DNA of 64,000 nt from Oscillibacter sp. (GCA_017482345.1 JAFUNB010000008.1:62001-126000); one strand, 5' to 3'; positions 53,585 through 62,338 are shown, counted from the stretch's first letter. Notes: generated by a model from the letters alone, not told the origin. Translations and numbers: made by a program.

Positions 53585-54184
53585 ATGAAAAAAGTGATCA
53601 CCATCAGCCGCGAATACGGCGCCGGCGGCCATTCCATTGGCCAGCGTGTGGCCCAGGAGCTGGGCATTCCCTTCTATGACCGTGACATCGTGCAGGAGAC
53701 TGTGAAGGCCAGCGGCTTCGACCTGGATCTGGTGGAAGAAGAGGGCGAGGACATCTCCAAGGCCAGCTCCATTTTCAAGAGCATCTGCGCCATCACCTCC
53801 TCCAACTATCAGGATCCCCAGAACGCCATCCACGATGTGCAGCAGGCCGTGGTCCTGCGCTTCGCCCAGGAGGGCCCCTGCGTGATCCTGGGCCGCTGCG
53901 CCGACGATACGATGCAGAAGGCCGGCATTGACTGCCTGAACGTGTTCATCCACGCCGACGACGTCAGCCGCGCCATGCGGGTCAGCGAGATGACCGGCAG
54001 CAAGAACGGCGCCGAGATCCGCAAACTGATGGCCAAGAAGGACGACAGCCGCCACACCTACTATCACCGCTACACCGGCAAGACCTGGGGCGACAGCCGC
54101 AACTACCACCTGACGCTGGACAGCGGCGTGCTGGGCTATGACCTGTGCGTGAAGCTGATCTGCGAGGCCGCCAAGGAAGATTGA
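53585..54184 (+). CDS. Cytidylate kinase-like family protein
   Basis: 199 residues. P-loop-like N-terminus ITISREYGAGGHSIGQRVA, where the usual GKS/T is replaced by a GGHS loop as in this cytidylate kinase-like family (not the housekeeping Cmk). Then IPFYDRDIVQETV and PCVILGRCADDTM (a glycine-rich middle motif), and YYHRYTGKTWGDSRNYHLTLDS near the end. The role in metabolism is not known; such proteins are common beside anaerobe regulatory genes. ATG follows GGAGGATTTCAGA. Own promoter and terminator. Confidence 0.88.
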   Translation: MKKVITISREYGAGGHSIGQRVAQELGIPFYDRDIVQETVKASGFDLDLVEEEGEDISKASSIFKSICAITSSNYQDPQNAIHDVQQAVVLRFAQEGPCVILGRCADDTMQKAGIDCLNVFIHADDVSRAMRVSEMTGSKNGAEIRKLMAKKDDSRHTYYHRYTGKTWGDSRNYHLTLDSGVLGYDLCVKLICEAAKED

Positions 54185-54198
54185 TCCCACTCTTATGA

Positions 54199-54229
54199 CC
54201 CTCCCGGACTTCTCCGGGAGGGTTTTTTC
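54199..54229 (+). terminator. terminator after the cytidylate kinase-like gene
   Basis: Stem CCCTCCCGG / CCGGGAGGG followed by TTTTTTCG. Confidence 0.88.
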
Positions 54230-54230
54230 G

Positions 54231-54259
54231 TTGCCCTGCCGGCGGTTTTGTGCTATACT
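54231..54259 (+). promoter_or_regulatory. promoter of the DUF2461 gene
   Basis: TTGCCC (54231-54236), 17-base spacer, TATACT (54254-54259), immediately after the preceding terminator. Confidence 0.6.
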
Positions 54260-54294
54260 TTCCTCGATTTTGAAGAACTGCAGGAGGTTATGCC

Positions 54295-54975
54295 ATGTTT
54301 ACCGGTTTTACCGACGAGACTGTGGATTTCATGTGGGGCATCCGCTTCAACAATGAACGCGGCTGGTTCGAGGCCCACAAGGACATCTATCTGAAGCATT
54401 TTTACGAGCCCATGCGGGATCTGGGCGACGAGATGTATGAATTCATCCAGAGCAAGCGGCCGGACTACGCCCTCATCCGAAAGGTGACCCGCATTTACCG
54501 GGACGCCCGCCGGCTCCACGGCCGCGGCCCATATAAAGAGAACCTGTGGTTTTCCGTGGAGCAGCCGTCTGAGGGATGGATGGACAAGCCCTCCTTCTGG
54601 TTCGAGCTGACGCCGGACGGCTGGAGCTACGGTATGGGCTACTGGGTGTCCCGCCCTGTCACCATGGCCAAGCTCCGCTCCCGCATCGACCGGGATCCGG
54701 CCACCATGGAGCGGCTGACCCGGGCGCTGAATGGCCAGTCGGAGTTCAGCCTGAACACCGTGGATTACAAAAAGCTCCGCTCCCCCGCCCCTTCTGCGCT
54801 TCTGGAGCCCTGGTACAAAGCCAAATATTTCTCCATCGGCCACGAGGAGAAGCTGACAGAGGAGCTGTTTGACCGCCGTCTGGTAGACCGCCTGAAGCAA
54901 GGCTATGAATTCCTGCTGCCCTACTACGACTACTTCCTGACGCTGGACAGCGATCCGGATCCCCGCGAGCCGTAA
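54295..54975 (+). CDS. DUF2461-family protein
   Basis: 226 residues, full family length. Hallmarks: N-terminal FMWGIRFNNERGWFEAHKD, the central RIYRDARRLHGRGPYKENLWFS (seen as RIYRDAR and GPYKENLWF), FWFELTPDGWSYGMGYW, and C-terminal LLPYYDYFL. The family (TIGR02453) is widespread but lacks an assigned activity. CAGGAGG precedes ATG. Own promoter. Confidence 0.9.
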   Translation: MFTGFTDETVDFMWGIRFNNERGWFEAHKDIYLKHFYEPMRDLGDEMYEFIQSKRPDYALIRKVTRIYRDARRLHGRGPYKENLWFSVEQPSEGWMDKPSFWFELTPDGWSYGMGYWVSRPVTMAKLRSRIDRDPATMERLTRALNGQSEFSLNTVDYKKLRSPAPSALLEPWYKAKYFSIGHEEKLTEELFDRRLVDRLKQGYEFLLPYYDYFLTLDSDPDPREP

Positions 54976-54980
54976 CCGTA

Positions 54981-55009
54981 TTGCCAAACGATAAATTTCG
55001 GTCTATACT
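54981..55009 (+). promoter_or_regulatory. promoter of the HD-domain gene
   Basis: TTGCCA (54981-54986), 17-base spacer, TATACT (55004-55009), 33 bases before the start codon. Confidence 0.65.
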
Positions 55010-55042
55010 GAGAACAATTTGAAGAATAAAGGAGCCGTTTCC

Positions 55043-55627
55043 ATGAAAGCATGTCCCGAGAGAGCAGCCGCGCTGGCGCTGCTGCGCAAGTATAACAGCG
55101 AACCCTTCCACATCCAGCACGCCCTGACGCTGGAGGGCACCCTCCGCTGGTTCGCCCAGGAGCTGGGCCACGGCGAGGACGCCGAATTCTGGGCCACCGT
55201 GGGTCTTCTGCACGATGTGGACTTTGAGAACTGGCCCGAGCAGCACTGTGCCAAGGCCCCCGAGCTGCTCTCCGAGATCGGCTGCAGCGAGGAGTTCGTC
55301 CACGCTGTTTGCAGCCACGGCTTTGGTATCTGCTCCGACGTGGAGCCGGAGCACGAGATGGAGAAGGTGCTCTTCGCCATCGATGAGCTGACCGGCCTGG
55401 TGGGCGCCGCCGCCCGTATGCGTCCAAGCAAGAGCTGCCAGGACATGGAGCTCAGCTCTCTGAAGAAGAAGTTCAAGGACAAGAAGTTCGCCGCCGGCTG
55501 CTCCCGCGACGTCATCGAGACCGGCGCCGAGCGTCTGGGCTGGGAGCTGGACGTTCTGCTGGACAAGACTCTGCAGGCCATGCGTACCTGCGAGGACGCC
55601 GTGAACGAGGCCATGGCCGCCCTGTAA
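55043..55627 (+). CDS. HD-domain hydrolase
   Basis: 194 residues. HD superfamily: FHIQHALTLEGTLRWFA gives the first metal His, VGLLHDVDFENWP the His-Asp pair near residue 60, and ICSDVEPEHEMEKVLFAIDELTGLV the last Asp. Proteins of this type hydrolyse phosphomono- or diesters of small molecules; those with this LLHDVDFE form are widespread in clostridia without an assigned substrate. AAGGAG precedes ATG 55043. Confidence 0.88.
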   Translation: MKACPERAAALALLRKYNSEPFHIQHALTLEGTLRWFAQELGHGEDAEFWATVGLLHDVDFENWPEQHCAKAPELLSEIGCSEEFVHAVCSHGFGICSDVEPEHEMEKVLFAIDELTGLVGAAARMRPSKSCQDMELSSLKKKFKDKKFAAGCSRDVIETGAERLGWELDVLLDKTLQAMRTCEDAVNEAMAAL

Positions 55628-55653
55628 AGGTCGACCTGTCAAAATGATACAAA

Positions 55654-55684
55654 ACGGAGGTGGTTTTACTGCCTCCGTTTTTTC
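55654..55684 (+). terminator. terminator after the HD-domain gene
   Basis: Stem ACGGAGG / CCTCCGT with an 11-base loop, followed by TTTTTTCTTG. Confidence 0.75.
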
Positions 55685-55741
55685 TTGTGTTTTTCCCCCG
55701 CCTGTGATAAGGTACTGCCATACGAAGCGAAAGGTATTACC

Positions 55742-56257
55742 ATGTGCGAATATGAACTGATCCGCTCCGGACGGAGGACCCTGGCGCTGGAGATCACCCG
55801 GGACTGCCGGGTTCTGGTCCGCGCTCCCCAGCGGATTTCCAAGGCCCGGATCGAGGCGTTTGTCGCCAGCCACGAGGACTGGATCCGCCGCCATCTGGAG
55901 CGGCAAAAACAGCGCTCAGCAGCGGCTCCCCCGCCGCCTACTGAGGCAGACATTGCCGCCCTGAAAGCCCGGGCTCGCGAAACTTTGCTGTATAAAGTGT
56001 CCTATTGGGCCAATATAATGGGCGTTTCACCTGTCGGAATCAAAATCACCACCGCCCGGAAGCGGTACGGCAGCTGCAGCGCGAAGAACAGTCTGTGCTT
56101 CTCCTGCTTCCTGATGCAATACCCGGAAGAAGCCATCGATCTGGTGGTGGTACACGAGCTGTGCCACATCACGGAGAAGAATCACGGCCCGCGGTTTTAC
56201 GCACTGCTGGAGCGCTATCTGCCTGACTACCGGGAACGAAAAAAACTTTTAAAATAA
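55742..56257 (+). CDS. YgjP/DUF45-family zinc metallopeptidase-like protein
   Basis: 171 residues. C-terminal metallopeptidase core with the zinc motif VVVHELCHITEKNHGPRFY near residue 132 (HExxH plus downstream His) and the family signature ARKRYGSCSAKNSLCFSCFL (seen as RYGSCSAKN) before it. No signal peptide, so cytoplasmic. E. coli YgjP is the nearest named relative, with no firm substrate. The ribosome site is weak (AAAGG). It lies 22 bases before the IMP cyclohydrolase gene and may share its transcript. Confidence 0.9.
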   Translation: MCEYELIRSGRRTLALEITRDCRVLVRAPQRISKARIEAFVASHEDWIRRHLERQKQRSAAAPPPPTEADIAALKARARETLLYKVSYWANIMGVSPVGIKITTARKRYGSCSAKNSLCFSCFLMQYPEEAIDLVVVHELCHITEKNHGPRFYALLERYLPDYRERKKLLK

Positions 56258-56279
56258 ACCTTTCAAAGGAGTCTTTCAC

Positions 56280-56984
56280 ATGAACAAGCTGGATCTTATG
56301 AATCTCCTCAGCACCAACGCCTATCCCGGCCGCGGCATCGTTCTGGGCCGCAGCGCCGACGGCAAGTCCGCCATCGCCGCCTACTTCATCATGGGCCGCA
56401 GCGAAAACTCCCGCAACCGCGTCTTCACCGTCACCGAGGACGGCATCCGCACCGAGGCCCACGACCCCTCCAAGATGGTGGACCCCAGCCTCATCATCTA
56501 TCACCCCGTCCGTCAGGTCGGCGGCCAGCTGGTGGTCACCAACGGCGACCAGACCGACACCATCCGCGATTTCCTGGTGGAAGGCAAGTCCTTCGGCCAG
56601 GCCCTGCACACCCGGGAGTTCGAGCCCGACGGCCCCAACTACACCCCCCGCATTTCCGGCATCCTGAATCCTGACGGCAGCTTCAAGCTGTCCATTCTGA
56701 AGAGCGCCGACGGCGATCCCAGCTGCTGCCACCGTTTCTTCTATACCTACGACCATCCTCTGGCCGGCGAGGGCCGCTTCATCCACACCTACATGGGTGA
56801 CGGCAATCCCCTCCCCTCTTTCGAGGGCGAGCCGGAGCGGGTGGTGCTAGACGCCGCCTCCGCCGAGGAGCTGGCCGAGCAGATGTGGGCTGCCCTGAAC
56901 GCGGACAACAAGGTGTCCCTGTTCGTCCGCTACATCGACATCGCCTCCGGTGAGTACACCCAGGTCATCAAGAACAAATTCTGA
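56280..56984 (+). CDS. PurO-type IMP cyclohydrolase
   Basis: 234 residues. Matches the archaeal-type IMP cyclohydrolase family, which closes FAICAR to IMP: N-terminal NAYPGRGIVLGRSADGKSA near residue 14, MGRSENSRNRVF, and NYTPRISGIL near residue 120. The family is structurally unrelated to the bacterial PurH cyclohydrolase domain. AAAGGAG precedes ATG. No other purine genes are nearby. Whether the organism also has a bifunctional PurH cannot be told from this window. Confidence 0.9.
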   Translation: MNKLDLMNLLSTNAYPGRGIVLGRSADGKSAIAAYFIMGRSENSRNRVFTVTEDGIRTEAHDPSKMVDPSLIIYHPVRQVGGQLVVTNGDQTDTIRDFLVEGKSFGQALHTREFEPDGPNYTPRISGILNPDGSFKLSILKSADGDPSCCHRFFYTYDHPLAGEGRFIHTYMGDGNPLPSFEGEPERVVLDAASAEELAEQMWAALNADNKVSLFVRYIDIASGEYTQVIKNKF

Positions 56985-56995
56985 GCTTCATAAAG

Positions 56996-57026
56996 AAAAG
57001 GCCGGTCCAGACGGACCGGCCTTTTG
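56996..57026. terminator. bidirectional terminator
   Basis: Stem AAGGCCGGTC-cagac-GGACCGGCCTT; serves both the cyclohydrolase gene and the convergent zinc-ribbon gene. Confidence 0.85.
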
Positions 57027-57036
57027 CTGCGTTCAT

Positions 57037-57405
57037 TTATTCCATGGGAGCGCCGCACTGGGGGCAGAACTTGCTGTCGGACTCAGCGCCGCAGATGGGG
57101 CACTTCTTGCCGGCGGGAGCAGCTTCCTCAGCCACTTCCTTGGAGGGCTTGCTGGCCTCCAGCTCAGCGATCTTGGCCTTGGCGGCGTTGACAGCCTCCA
57201 CCAGATCACGGACGGCATCGGGGATCTCGCCCTCGTACTCGTTGACGAACCACTCACCGATGGCACGGAAGCTCTTATCGATATTCTTCTGCTCGCCGGC
57301 GATGGCGACACTGATCTTGGTCAGCTCGGCAGCGTCCTTGGCCTTGTCGGCAGCCACTGCAGCGGCGTTCTTTGCCTTTTTGCTAAACTCCTCAAAAAAT
57401 GCCAT
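57037..57405 (-). CDS. Zinc-ribbon protein of unknown function
   Basis: 122 residues. Helical, Ala/Lys/Glu-rich body (FFEEFSKKAKNAAAVAADKA and later AVNAAKAKIAELEASKP) followed by a C-terminal zinc ribbon with CPIC and CPQC. This layout is common in clostridia, with no known function. AAAGGAG precedes ATG. It has its own promoter upstream. Confidence 0.85.
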   Translation of the reverse strand: MAFFEEFSKKAKNAAAVAADKAKDAAELTKISVAIAGEQKNIDKSFRAIGEWFVNEYEGEIPDAVRDLVEAVNAAKAKIAELEASKPSKEVAEEAAPAGKKCPICGAESDSKFCPQCGAPME

Positions 57406-57469
57406 ATTGAAAAACTCCTTTCGTTTATCACGCCGGATCCATCCGGGACAGATCGTCTGTTATGAAGCC

Positions 57470-57498
57470 AGTATACCCTACTTCCCGTACCAGCGCAA
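57470..57498 (-). promoter_or_regulatory. promoter of the zinc-ribbon gene
   Basis: Minus-strand TTGCGC (57498-57493), 17-base spacer, TATACT (57475-57470), 65 bases before the start codon and just after the end of glpK. Confidence 0.65.
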
Positions 57499-57515
57499 GA
57501 AAATCCACCAGATGT

Positions 57516-59027
57516 TTACACTTCGTTTTCAATCCAGTCGCAGGCGCGGCCCACGGCTCTGCGCCACTGGCGGTAATCCGCCGCGCAGTCCGCCTCGTCC
57601 CGCTGGGGCTGGAACACATACTGACTGCGGCGCAGCTGCTCCAATTCCTCCGTGCCGCTCCAGACGCCCACAGCCAGACCTGCCAGCGCCGCGGCGCCGA
57701 AAGCCGTGGTCTCCACCTGCGTGGGGCGATCCACCGGCAGTCGCAGCAGATCTGCCTGGGTCTGCATGATGATGTTGCTGACGGAAGCACCGCCGTCCAC
57801 CCGCAGGGTGGTGATGGGACAGGGGGCATCCTCATTCATGGCACGGACCAGATCCGTCACCTGATAGGCAATGGAATCCAGCACCGCCCGGGCGATATGG
57901 GCGCGGGTGCTGCCGCGGGTCAGTCCCACGATGGCGCCGCGGGCATACATATCCCAATAGGGTGCGCCGAGTCCGGTGAAGGCCGGCACCACGATGACGC
58001 CGCCGCTGTCGGGCACGCTCTCCGCCAGACGGTCGCACTCCGGCGCGCTCTGGATGAGTCCCAGCTCATCCCGCAGCCATTGGATGGCGCTGCCCGCATT
58101 GAACACGCTGCCCTCCAGCGCGTAGGTGACCTCACCGTTCAGCGCCCAGCCCACAGAGGTGACCAGACCGTTCCGGGAGCGGACGGCCTCGGCGCCCACA
58201 TTCATCAGCGTGAAGCAGCCAGTGCCGTATGTATTCTTCGCCTGGCCCGGCTGGAAGCAGGCCTGGCCGAACAATGCGGCCGCCTGGTCGCCGGCGCCGC
58301 CGCAGACAGGGATGCCCGCCAACGCCTCCAGTCCCGGGATCCCCTCGGCCACGGCGCCGTAGATCTGGCTGTTTCCGCAGGGCGTGGGCAGCAGGGACAT
58401 GGGGATCTCCAGCGCGCGGCACAGCTCCTCGTCCCACTGCAGGGTATGGATGTTGAACAGCATGGTGCGGGAGGCGTTGGAATAGTCGGTCACGTGGACC
58501 TTGCCGCCAGTCAGATTCCAGATGAGCCAGCTGTCCACCGTACCGGCGCGCAGCTCGCCCTTCTCCGCCCGTTCCCGGGCGCCGGGCACATGGTCCAGCA
58601 GCCATTTGATCTTCGTGCCGGAGAAGTAGGCGTCGATGAGCAGGCCGGTCTTTTCCGTTACCTTCTCGCTCCAGCCCTCCGCCTTCAGACGGTCGCAGAT
58701 GGAGGCCGTGCGGCGGCACTGCCAGACGATGGCATTATAGATGGGTTCACCGGTCTCGGCGTCCCAGAGGATGGTGGTCTCCCGCTGGTTGGTGATGCCG
58801 ATGCCAGCGATGCGCTTGGGGTCGATATGTGCCGCGTCCACCGCCTCGGCCAGCGCCTTTCTTTCCGTGTTCCAGATCTCCATGGGATCGTGCTCCACCC
58901 AGCCGGGCTGGGGATAGATCTGGCGGAAGGGGTACTGGGCCCGGGCAACGATGTCACCGGCACGGTTGAAGAGGATCACGCGGGAGCTGGTCGTGCCCTG
59001 ATCCAGGGCGATCACATAAGTTTCCAT
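57516..59027 (-). CDS. glpK: Glycerol kinase
   Basis: 503 residues, the normal size. ATP-dependent phosphorylation of glycerol to glycerol 3-phosphate. FGGY motifs: N-terminal YVIALDQGTTSSRVILF, GITNQRETTILWD, the central YFSGTKIKWLLD, and C-terminal LRVDGGASVSNIIMQTQAD. Start METYVIALD at 59027. No glycerol facilitator or dehydrogenase gene is adjacent, and no operator is obvious. Identification is certain. Confidence 0.97.
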   Translation of the reverse strand: METYVIALDQGTTSSRVILFNRAGDIVARAQYPFRQIYPQPGWVEHDPMEIWNTERKALAEAVDAAHIDPKRIAGIGITNQRETTILWDAETGEPIYNAIVWQCRRTASICDRLKAEGWSEKVTEKTGLLIDAYFSGTKIKWLLDHVPGARERAEKGELRAGTVDSWLIWNLTGGKVHVTDYSNASRTMLFNIHTLQWDEELCRALEIPMSLLPTPCGNSQIYGAVAEGIPGLEALAGIPVCGGAGDQAAALFGQACFQPGQAKNTYGTGCFTLMNVGAEAVRSRNGLVTSVGWALNGEVTYALEGSVFNAGSAIQWLRDELGLIQSAPECDRLAESVPDSGGVIVVPAFTGLGAPYWDMYARGAIVGLTRGSTRAHIARAVLDSIAYQVTDLVRAMNEDAPCPITTLRVDGGASVSNIIMQTQADLLRLPVDRPTQVETTAFGAAALAGLAVGVWSGTEELEQLRRSQYVFQPQRDEADCAADYRQWRRAVGRACDWIENEV

Positions 59028-59141
59028 ATAGCACACGTCCCTTCTGTGTTTCCACGGCGCACTTTTCTCTGGTATTCTATCGCCGGATATGGTATCATGC
59101 TCTTACAATGAGAATTATAGCACAGGAAAGCAGGTTTTTCT

Positions 59142-60080
59142 ATGGTGCGCCATGAATTCACATTTTTATCTGCCGACGGCGTCACGCAGCTGCACGCGGT
59201 TCAGTGGCTGCCGGAGGGCGAAGTCCGCGCTGTTCTCCAGCTGGTCCACGGTGTGGCGGAGTACATCCTGCGGTATGAGCCTCTGGCCGCGTTTTTGACG
59301 GAACGCGGCTTTGCCGTCGTGGGCCACGACCATCTGGGCCACGGTTTCTCCGTGGCCGAGGACGCCCCCCGGCTGTATTTCGGTCCCCGCGGAAGCTGGA
59401 ATTGGGTGGTGGAGGACGTCCGCGCGCTGCAGGAACAGACCCAGCGGCAATTCCCCGAACTCCCCTATTTCATTCTGGGCCACTCCATGGGCTCCTTCCT
59501 CCTGCGGACCTACCTGGCCCGCCATTCCCGCGAGGTGGACGGCGCCATCATCATGGGCACTGCCCACATTGGCGGGGCGGCACTTGCCGCCGCCAAATTG
59601 TTTGTGGCCTGTCAGATCCGCAAAATTGGTGAGCAGAATCCCAGCCCCGCTGTTACCAAGCTGTCCTTCGGCACCTATAACCGGATGTTCGCCCCCAACC
59701 GGACACCGTACGATTGGGTCACCCTCAGCCGCACCACCGTGGACGCCTATCTGACGGATCCCATGTGCGGTGAAAATCCCTCCATCGGCCTGTTCCGGGA
59801 GATGCTGGACGGCATGGCGTTCATGGGCCGACCGGAAAACATTCGGACGATTAATCCCGACCTGCCCGTGATTTTCCTGTCCGGCGCCATGGATCCCGTG
59901 GGCGGCTGCGGTAAGGGCGTCCGGCAGGCATTTGAGCTGTTCCAAAGGGCCGGCCTGCGCAAGGTGTCCATGAAGCTCTATCCCGATCTCCGCCATGAGA
60001 TCCTCAACGAGGATTGCAGGGAGGAGATCTATCAGGACATTTACCGGTGGCTCACGGAGCATCTGCCGGTCCGCGTGTGA
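59142..60080 (+). CDS. Alpha/beta hydrolase (monoacylglycerol lipase-like)
   Basis: 312 residues of the hydrolase_4 group. Oxyanion-hole region LQLVHGVAEYILRYEPLAAFL, DHLGHGFS, nucleophile elbow ILGHSMGSFLL near residue 112, catalytic Asp in SGAMDPVGG and His in DLRHEILNED near residue 285. No signal peptide. It probably hydrolyses a lysolipid or monoacylglycerol; lying next to glpK it could feed glycerol to that kinase, but this is inference. GGAAAGCAGG precedes ATG. Its 3' end overlaps the convergent CmpB-like gene by 29 bases. Confidence 0.9.
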   Translation: MVRHEFTFLSADGVTQLHAVQWLPEGEVRAVLQLVHGVAEYILRYEPLAAFLTERGFAVVGHDHLGHGFSVAEDAPRLYFGPRGSWNWVVEDVRALQEQTQRQFPELPYFILGHSMGSFLLRTYLARHSREVDGAIIMGTAHIGGAALAAAKLFVACQIRKIGEQNPSPAVTKLSFGTYNRMFAPNRTPYDWVTLSRTTVDAYLTDPMCGENPSIGLFREMLDGMAFMGRPENIRTINPDLPVIFLSGAMDPVGGCGKGVRQAFELFQRAGLRKVSMKLYPDLRHEILNEDCREEIYQDIYRWLTEHLPVRV

Positions 60081-60594
60081 ACAGGCGCAGTGCCTGTGTA
60101 TCATGGGTCCTGCGCAAAAACTGCCAGGAACAGGCGGTATCCGCAGTAAACACCAGCAGCAGCCAATAGGTAAGCTCCGCCGGGATACGCGGCAAACGCG
60201 GCGCCAGCCACCGCTCCGCCGCCGGCAGCGCCGCCGCCAGCAGCACTGCCCACACAGCGGAAAACGGCAGGCAGACCCGGCCGCGAAGGTTTCCCACCAC
60301 GGCACTGTAATCCCAGAAGAAGACCCCCAGCGCCCGCTGGTACCACCAGTGGACGGCGTACTCCACCGCGGTGGCGGTCAGTCCGCCCCAGAAGGCCAGC
60401 TCCCAAAAGGAGTCTGTCAATTCTGCCGGCAGCGCCAGCACCGCCAGCACGCCCAGTCCATATACCGGACACAGCGGCAGCAGCAGTCTGCATTTTCGGC
60501 CCCGCCGCTCGGCGTGCGTCGCCGCGGCAAAGGCCGTTTCCAGCAGAAACCCAAAAAAGCTGTAGATCCAAAAGCGCCAGAGCAGCTGTGACAT
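60052..60594 (-). CDS. CmpB-like putative ABC-transporter-type membrane protein (PF06541)
   Basis: 180 residues from ATG 60594, chosen because AGGTG sits 8 bases before; the ATG two codons upstream is too close. About five membrane segments. The family signature is visible: LWRFWIYSFFGFLLETAF at the N-terminus, LLPLCPVYGLGVLAVLAL, and FWDYSAVVGNLRGRVCLPFS near residue 95. It is named a putative ABC permease, but no ATPase is nearby and the function is unproven. Convergent, overlapping the alpha/beta hydrolase end. Confidence 0.85.
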   Translation of the reverse strand: MSQLLWRFWIYSFFGFLLETAFAAATHAERRGRKCRLLLPLCPVYGLGVLAVLALPAELTDSFWELAFWGGLTATAVEYAVHWWYQRALGVFFWDYSAVVGNLRGRVCLPFSAVWAVLLAAALPAAERWLAPRLPRIPAELTYWLLLVFTADTACSWQFLRRTHDTQALRLFTRGPADAP

Positions 60595-60668
60595 ATCCAT
60601 TCACCTCTGCTCCAGTGTCTCCCCCCTTGTTTCGGAATATTCCCCATCCCTTTTTCAGGAGGTGCCTT

Positions 60669-61241
60669 ATGGCGGATACCTGGGAACAACTGACATCTGA
60701 ATGTATGCAATGCCATGCCTGCGCGCTGGCTGAGACCCGCACCAACATCGTCTTTGGCGTTGGCGCCCGGGATGCGGAGATCCTGCTGGTGGGCGAAGGT
60801 CCCGGCCAGTCCGAGGACGAGCAGGGCGTTCCCTTTGTGGGCCGCGCCGGACAGCTGCTGGACGATATGCTGGAGATCATCGGTCTGGACCGCACAAAGG
60901 TCTACATCGCCAACATCGTCAAGTGCCGCCCTCCCGGAAACCGGGATCCGCTGAACGTGGAGCAGGATGCCTGCATCGGCTGGCTCCGGCGGCAGACGGC
61001 GCTGCTGCGCCCGAAGATCATCATCTGTCTGGGCCGTGTGGCCGCCAAGGTCATCATCAAGGAGGATTTCCGCATCACCGCCGAGCACGGCCAGTGGTTT
61101 GAGCGAAACGGCGTCCAGATGACCGCCATCTATCACCCCTCCGCCCTGCTGCGGGATGTATCCAAGCGACCGGAGACCTTTGACGATTTGAAGTCCATTC
61201 AGGCCAAGATTCGCCAGATCTGCACCCACACCGATATCTGA
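60669..61241 (+). CDS. Uracil-DNA glycosylase, family 4 (Fe-S type)
   Basis: 190 residues. Removes uracil from DNA. Active-site motif LLVGEGPGQSEDEQGVPFVGRAG near residue 40 (seen as GEGPGQSEDEQG), and HPSALLR near residue 157. Four cysteines for the [4Fe-4S] cluster: CMQCHAC near the start, CRPPGN and DACIGWL. CAGGAGG precedes ATG 60669; the longer frame is not used. Divergent from the CmpB-like gene. Confidence 0.95.
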   Translation: MADTWEQLTSECMQCHACALAETRTNIVFGVGARDAEILLVGEGPGQSEDEQGVPFVGRAGQLLDDMLEIIGLDRTKVYIANIVKCRPPGNRDPLNVEQDACIGWLRRQTALLRPKIIICLGRVAAKVIIKEDFRITAEHGQWFERNGVQMTAIYHPSALLRDVSKRPETFDDLKSIQAKIRQICTHTDI

Positions 61242-61247
61242 AAACGC

Positions 61248-61281
61248 CAAGCGCCCGGCAATCTGCCGGGCGCTTGTTTTA
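61248..61281. terminator. bidirectional terminator
   Basis: Perfect stem AAGCGCCCGGCA-atc-TGCCGGGCGCTT; separates the convergent glycosylase and acetyltransferase genes. Confidence 0.85.
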
Positions 61282-61782
61282 TGCCTCTTCAAATGTCAGC
61301 CGCATGTCATACCACACCACACCGCCGTGAGTGGACTGGGACACGCCTTCGCTGCGGTAGCCGAACTTCTCATAATAAGGAACCAGTTCCCTTTTGCAGG
61401 TCAGCACACAGCCCCGTCTTCCCCCTGCACGGGTGTCCGCAATGACCCGCTCCATCAGGCGGGCGGCACAGCCCTGCCGGCGGTATTGCGGATGGGTGTT
61501 TACGCCGAATATCATCTGCCAGGCTCCGCTTTCGTCATGGAGCGCGGCGTTTTCGTACATCTCGTCCCGCAGCAGCGGCTCATCGGTCGTCATGCCGTTG
61601 ATAAAGCTCACCAGCTCGCCGTTCTCATCCTCCAAAAGCCAGAAATGGTCGGGATAAACCGCAAGTCTCCGGGCAAATGCCTCTCTGTCGGCCGCTTCAG
61701 CCGGCGGAAAGCAAAGGCGCTCCAGCGCGCTCACCGCCTCCAGATCCGCGGGAGTTCCTCGTCTGATCCGCACAGTGCTCAC
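61279..61782 (-). CDS. GNAT-family N-acetyltransferase
   Basis: 167 residues. N-terminal VRIRRGTPADLEAVSALER and acetyl-CoA loop VNTHPQYRRQGCAARLMERV near residue 98, then VLTCKRELVPYYEKFGYRSEG (seen as YYEKFGY). Spermidine- or arylalkylamine-acetyltransferase-like, but the acceptor is not known. The start is GTG 61782 or GTG three codons later (better ribosome site AGGGTG). It begins 1 base after the XRE-cupin gene, so both form one operon and the regulator may control it. Confidence 0.9.
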   Translation of the reverse strand: MSTVRIRRGTPADLEAVSALERLCFPPAEAADREAFARRLAVYPDHFWLLEDENGELVSFINGMTTDEPLLRDEMYENAALHDESGAWQMIFGVNTHPQYRRQGCAARLMERVIADTRAGGRRGCVLTCKRELVPYYEKFGYRSEGVSQSTHGGVVWYDMRLTFEEA

Positions 61783-61783
61783 C

Positions 61784-62338
61784 CTACTTCAGATAGCGGT
61801 AGCACAGCAGGATGCGGGCCGCGGAATGGGTCATGTTGGTGAAGCAGTAGGGCTGGTCCGCTGCAAAGCGGATGGCATCACGCTCCATCAGCCGGTGCTC
61901 CTCCCCTTCCGCCAGCAGGCTGACCGTGCCAGAGAGCATGGTGGCATGGCAGACGCAGCCGGGCACCGAGGGCTCCGGCTCATAGCGGGCGCTGATGTAC
62001 ATATCCAGGAAGAACGTCTCCTGACGGGTGGTATCATCATAGGGGAACGAAGGGCGCAGCACCACCTTGCCGGCGTCCAGGCGGACAGGCTTGGTGTCCA
62101 TCTCGCGCACCAGCTGAAGGGTTTCAAAATCGTCGTTTTCCAGCAGGATCTCCGCCGGCACCTTCAACGCCGCGGCGATCTTGCCCAGGATGGCCACAGA
62201 GGGGTTCGCCTCGCCCCGCTCGATCTGGCCCAGCATACTGCGGGACACGCCGGACATGGCCGCCGTGCGCTCCAGGCTCAGCTTTTTACTTTTGCGGATG
62301 CGCTTGATATTCTCCGCCACCGCGCGGTTCAGTTCCAT
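61784..62338 (-). CDS. XRE-cupin transcriptional regulator
   Basis: 184 residues. N-terminal XRE helix-turn-helix (IKRIRKSKKLSLERTAAMSG, MLGQIERGEANPSVAILGKIA) and a C-terminal cupin sensor domain (about 115-180: LSGTVSLLAEGEEHRLMERDAIRFAADQPYCF, seen as LLAEGEEHRLMERDAI). Such regulators bind a small molecule in the cupin and often control the next gene, here a GNAT acetyltransferase. Start ATG 62338 with GGGAGAAAGGCGG before it. Confidence 0.92.
   Translation of the reverse strand: MELNRAVAENIKRIRKSKKLSLERTAAMSGVSRSMLGQIERGEANPSVAILGKIAAALKVPAEILLENDDFETLQLVREMDTKPVRLDAGKVVLRPSFPYDDTTRQETFFLDMYISARYEPEPSVPGCVCHATMLSGTVSLLAEGEEHRLMERDAIRFAADQPYCFTNMTHSAARILLCYRYLK

Noticed and set aside
57428..57515. 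Possible gene remnant downstream of glpK (GYTGFITDDL in one frame)
   Set aside because: Too short and not matched to any family; the region is better explained by the zinc-ribbon gene promoter.
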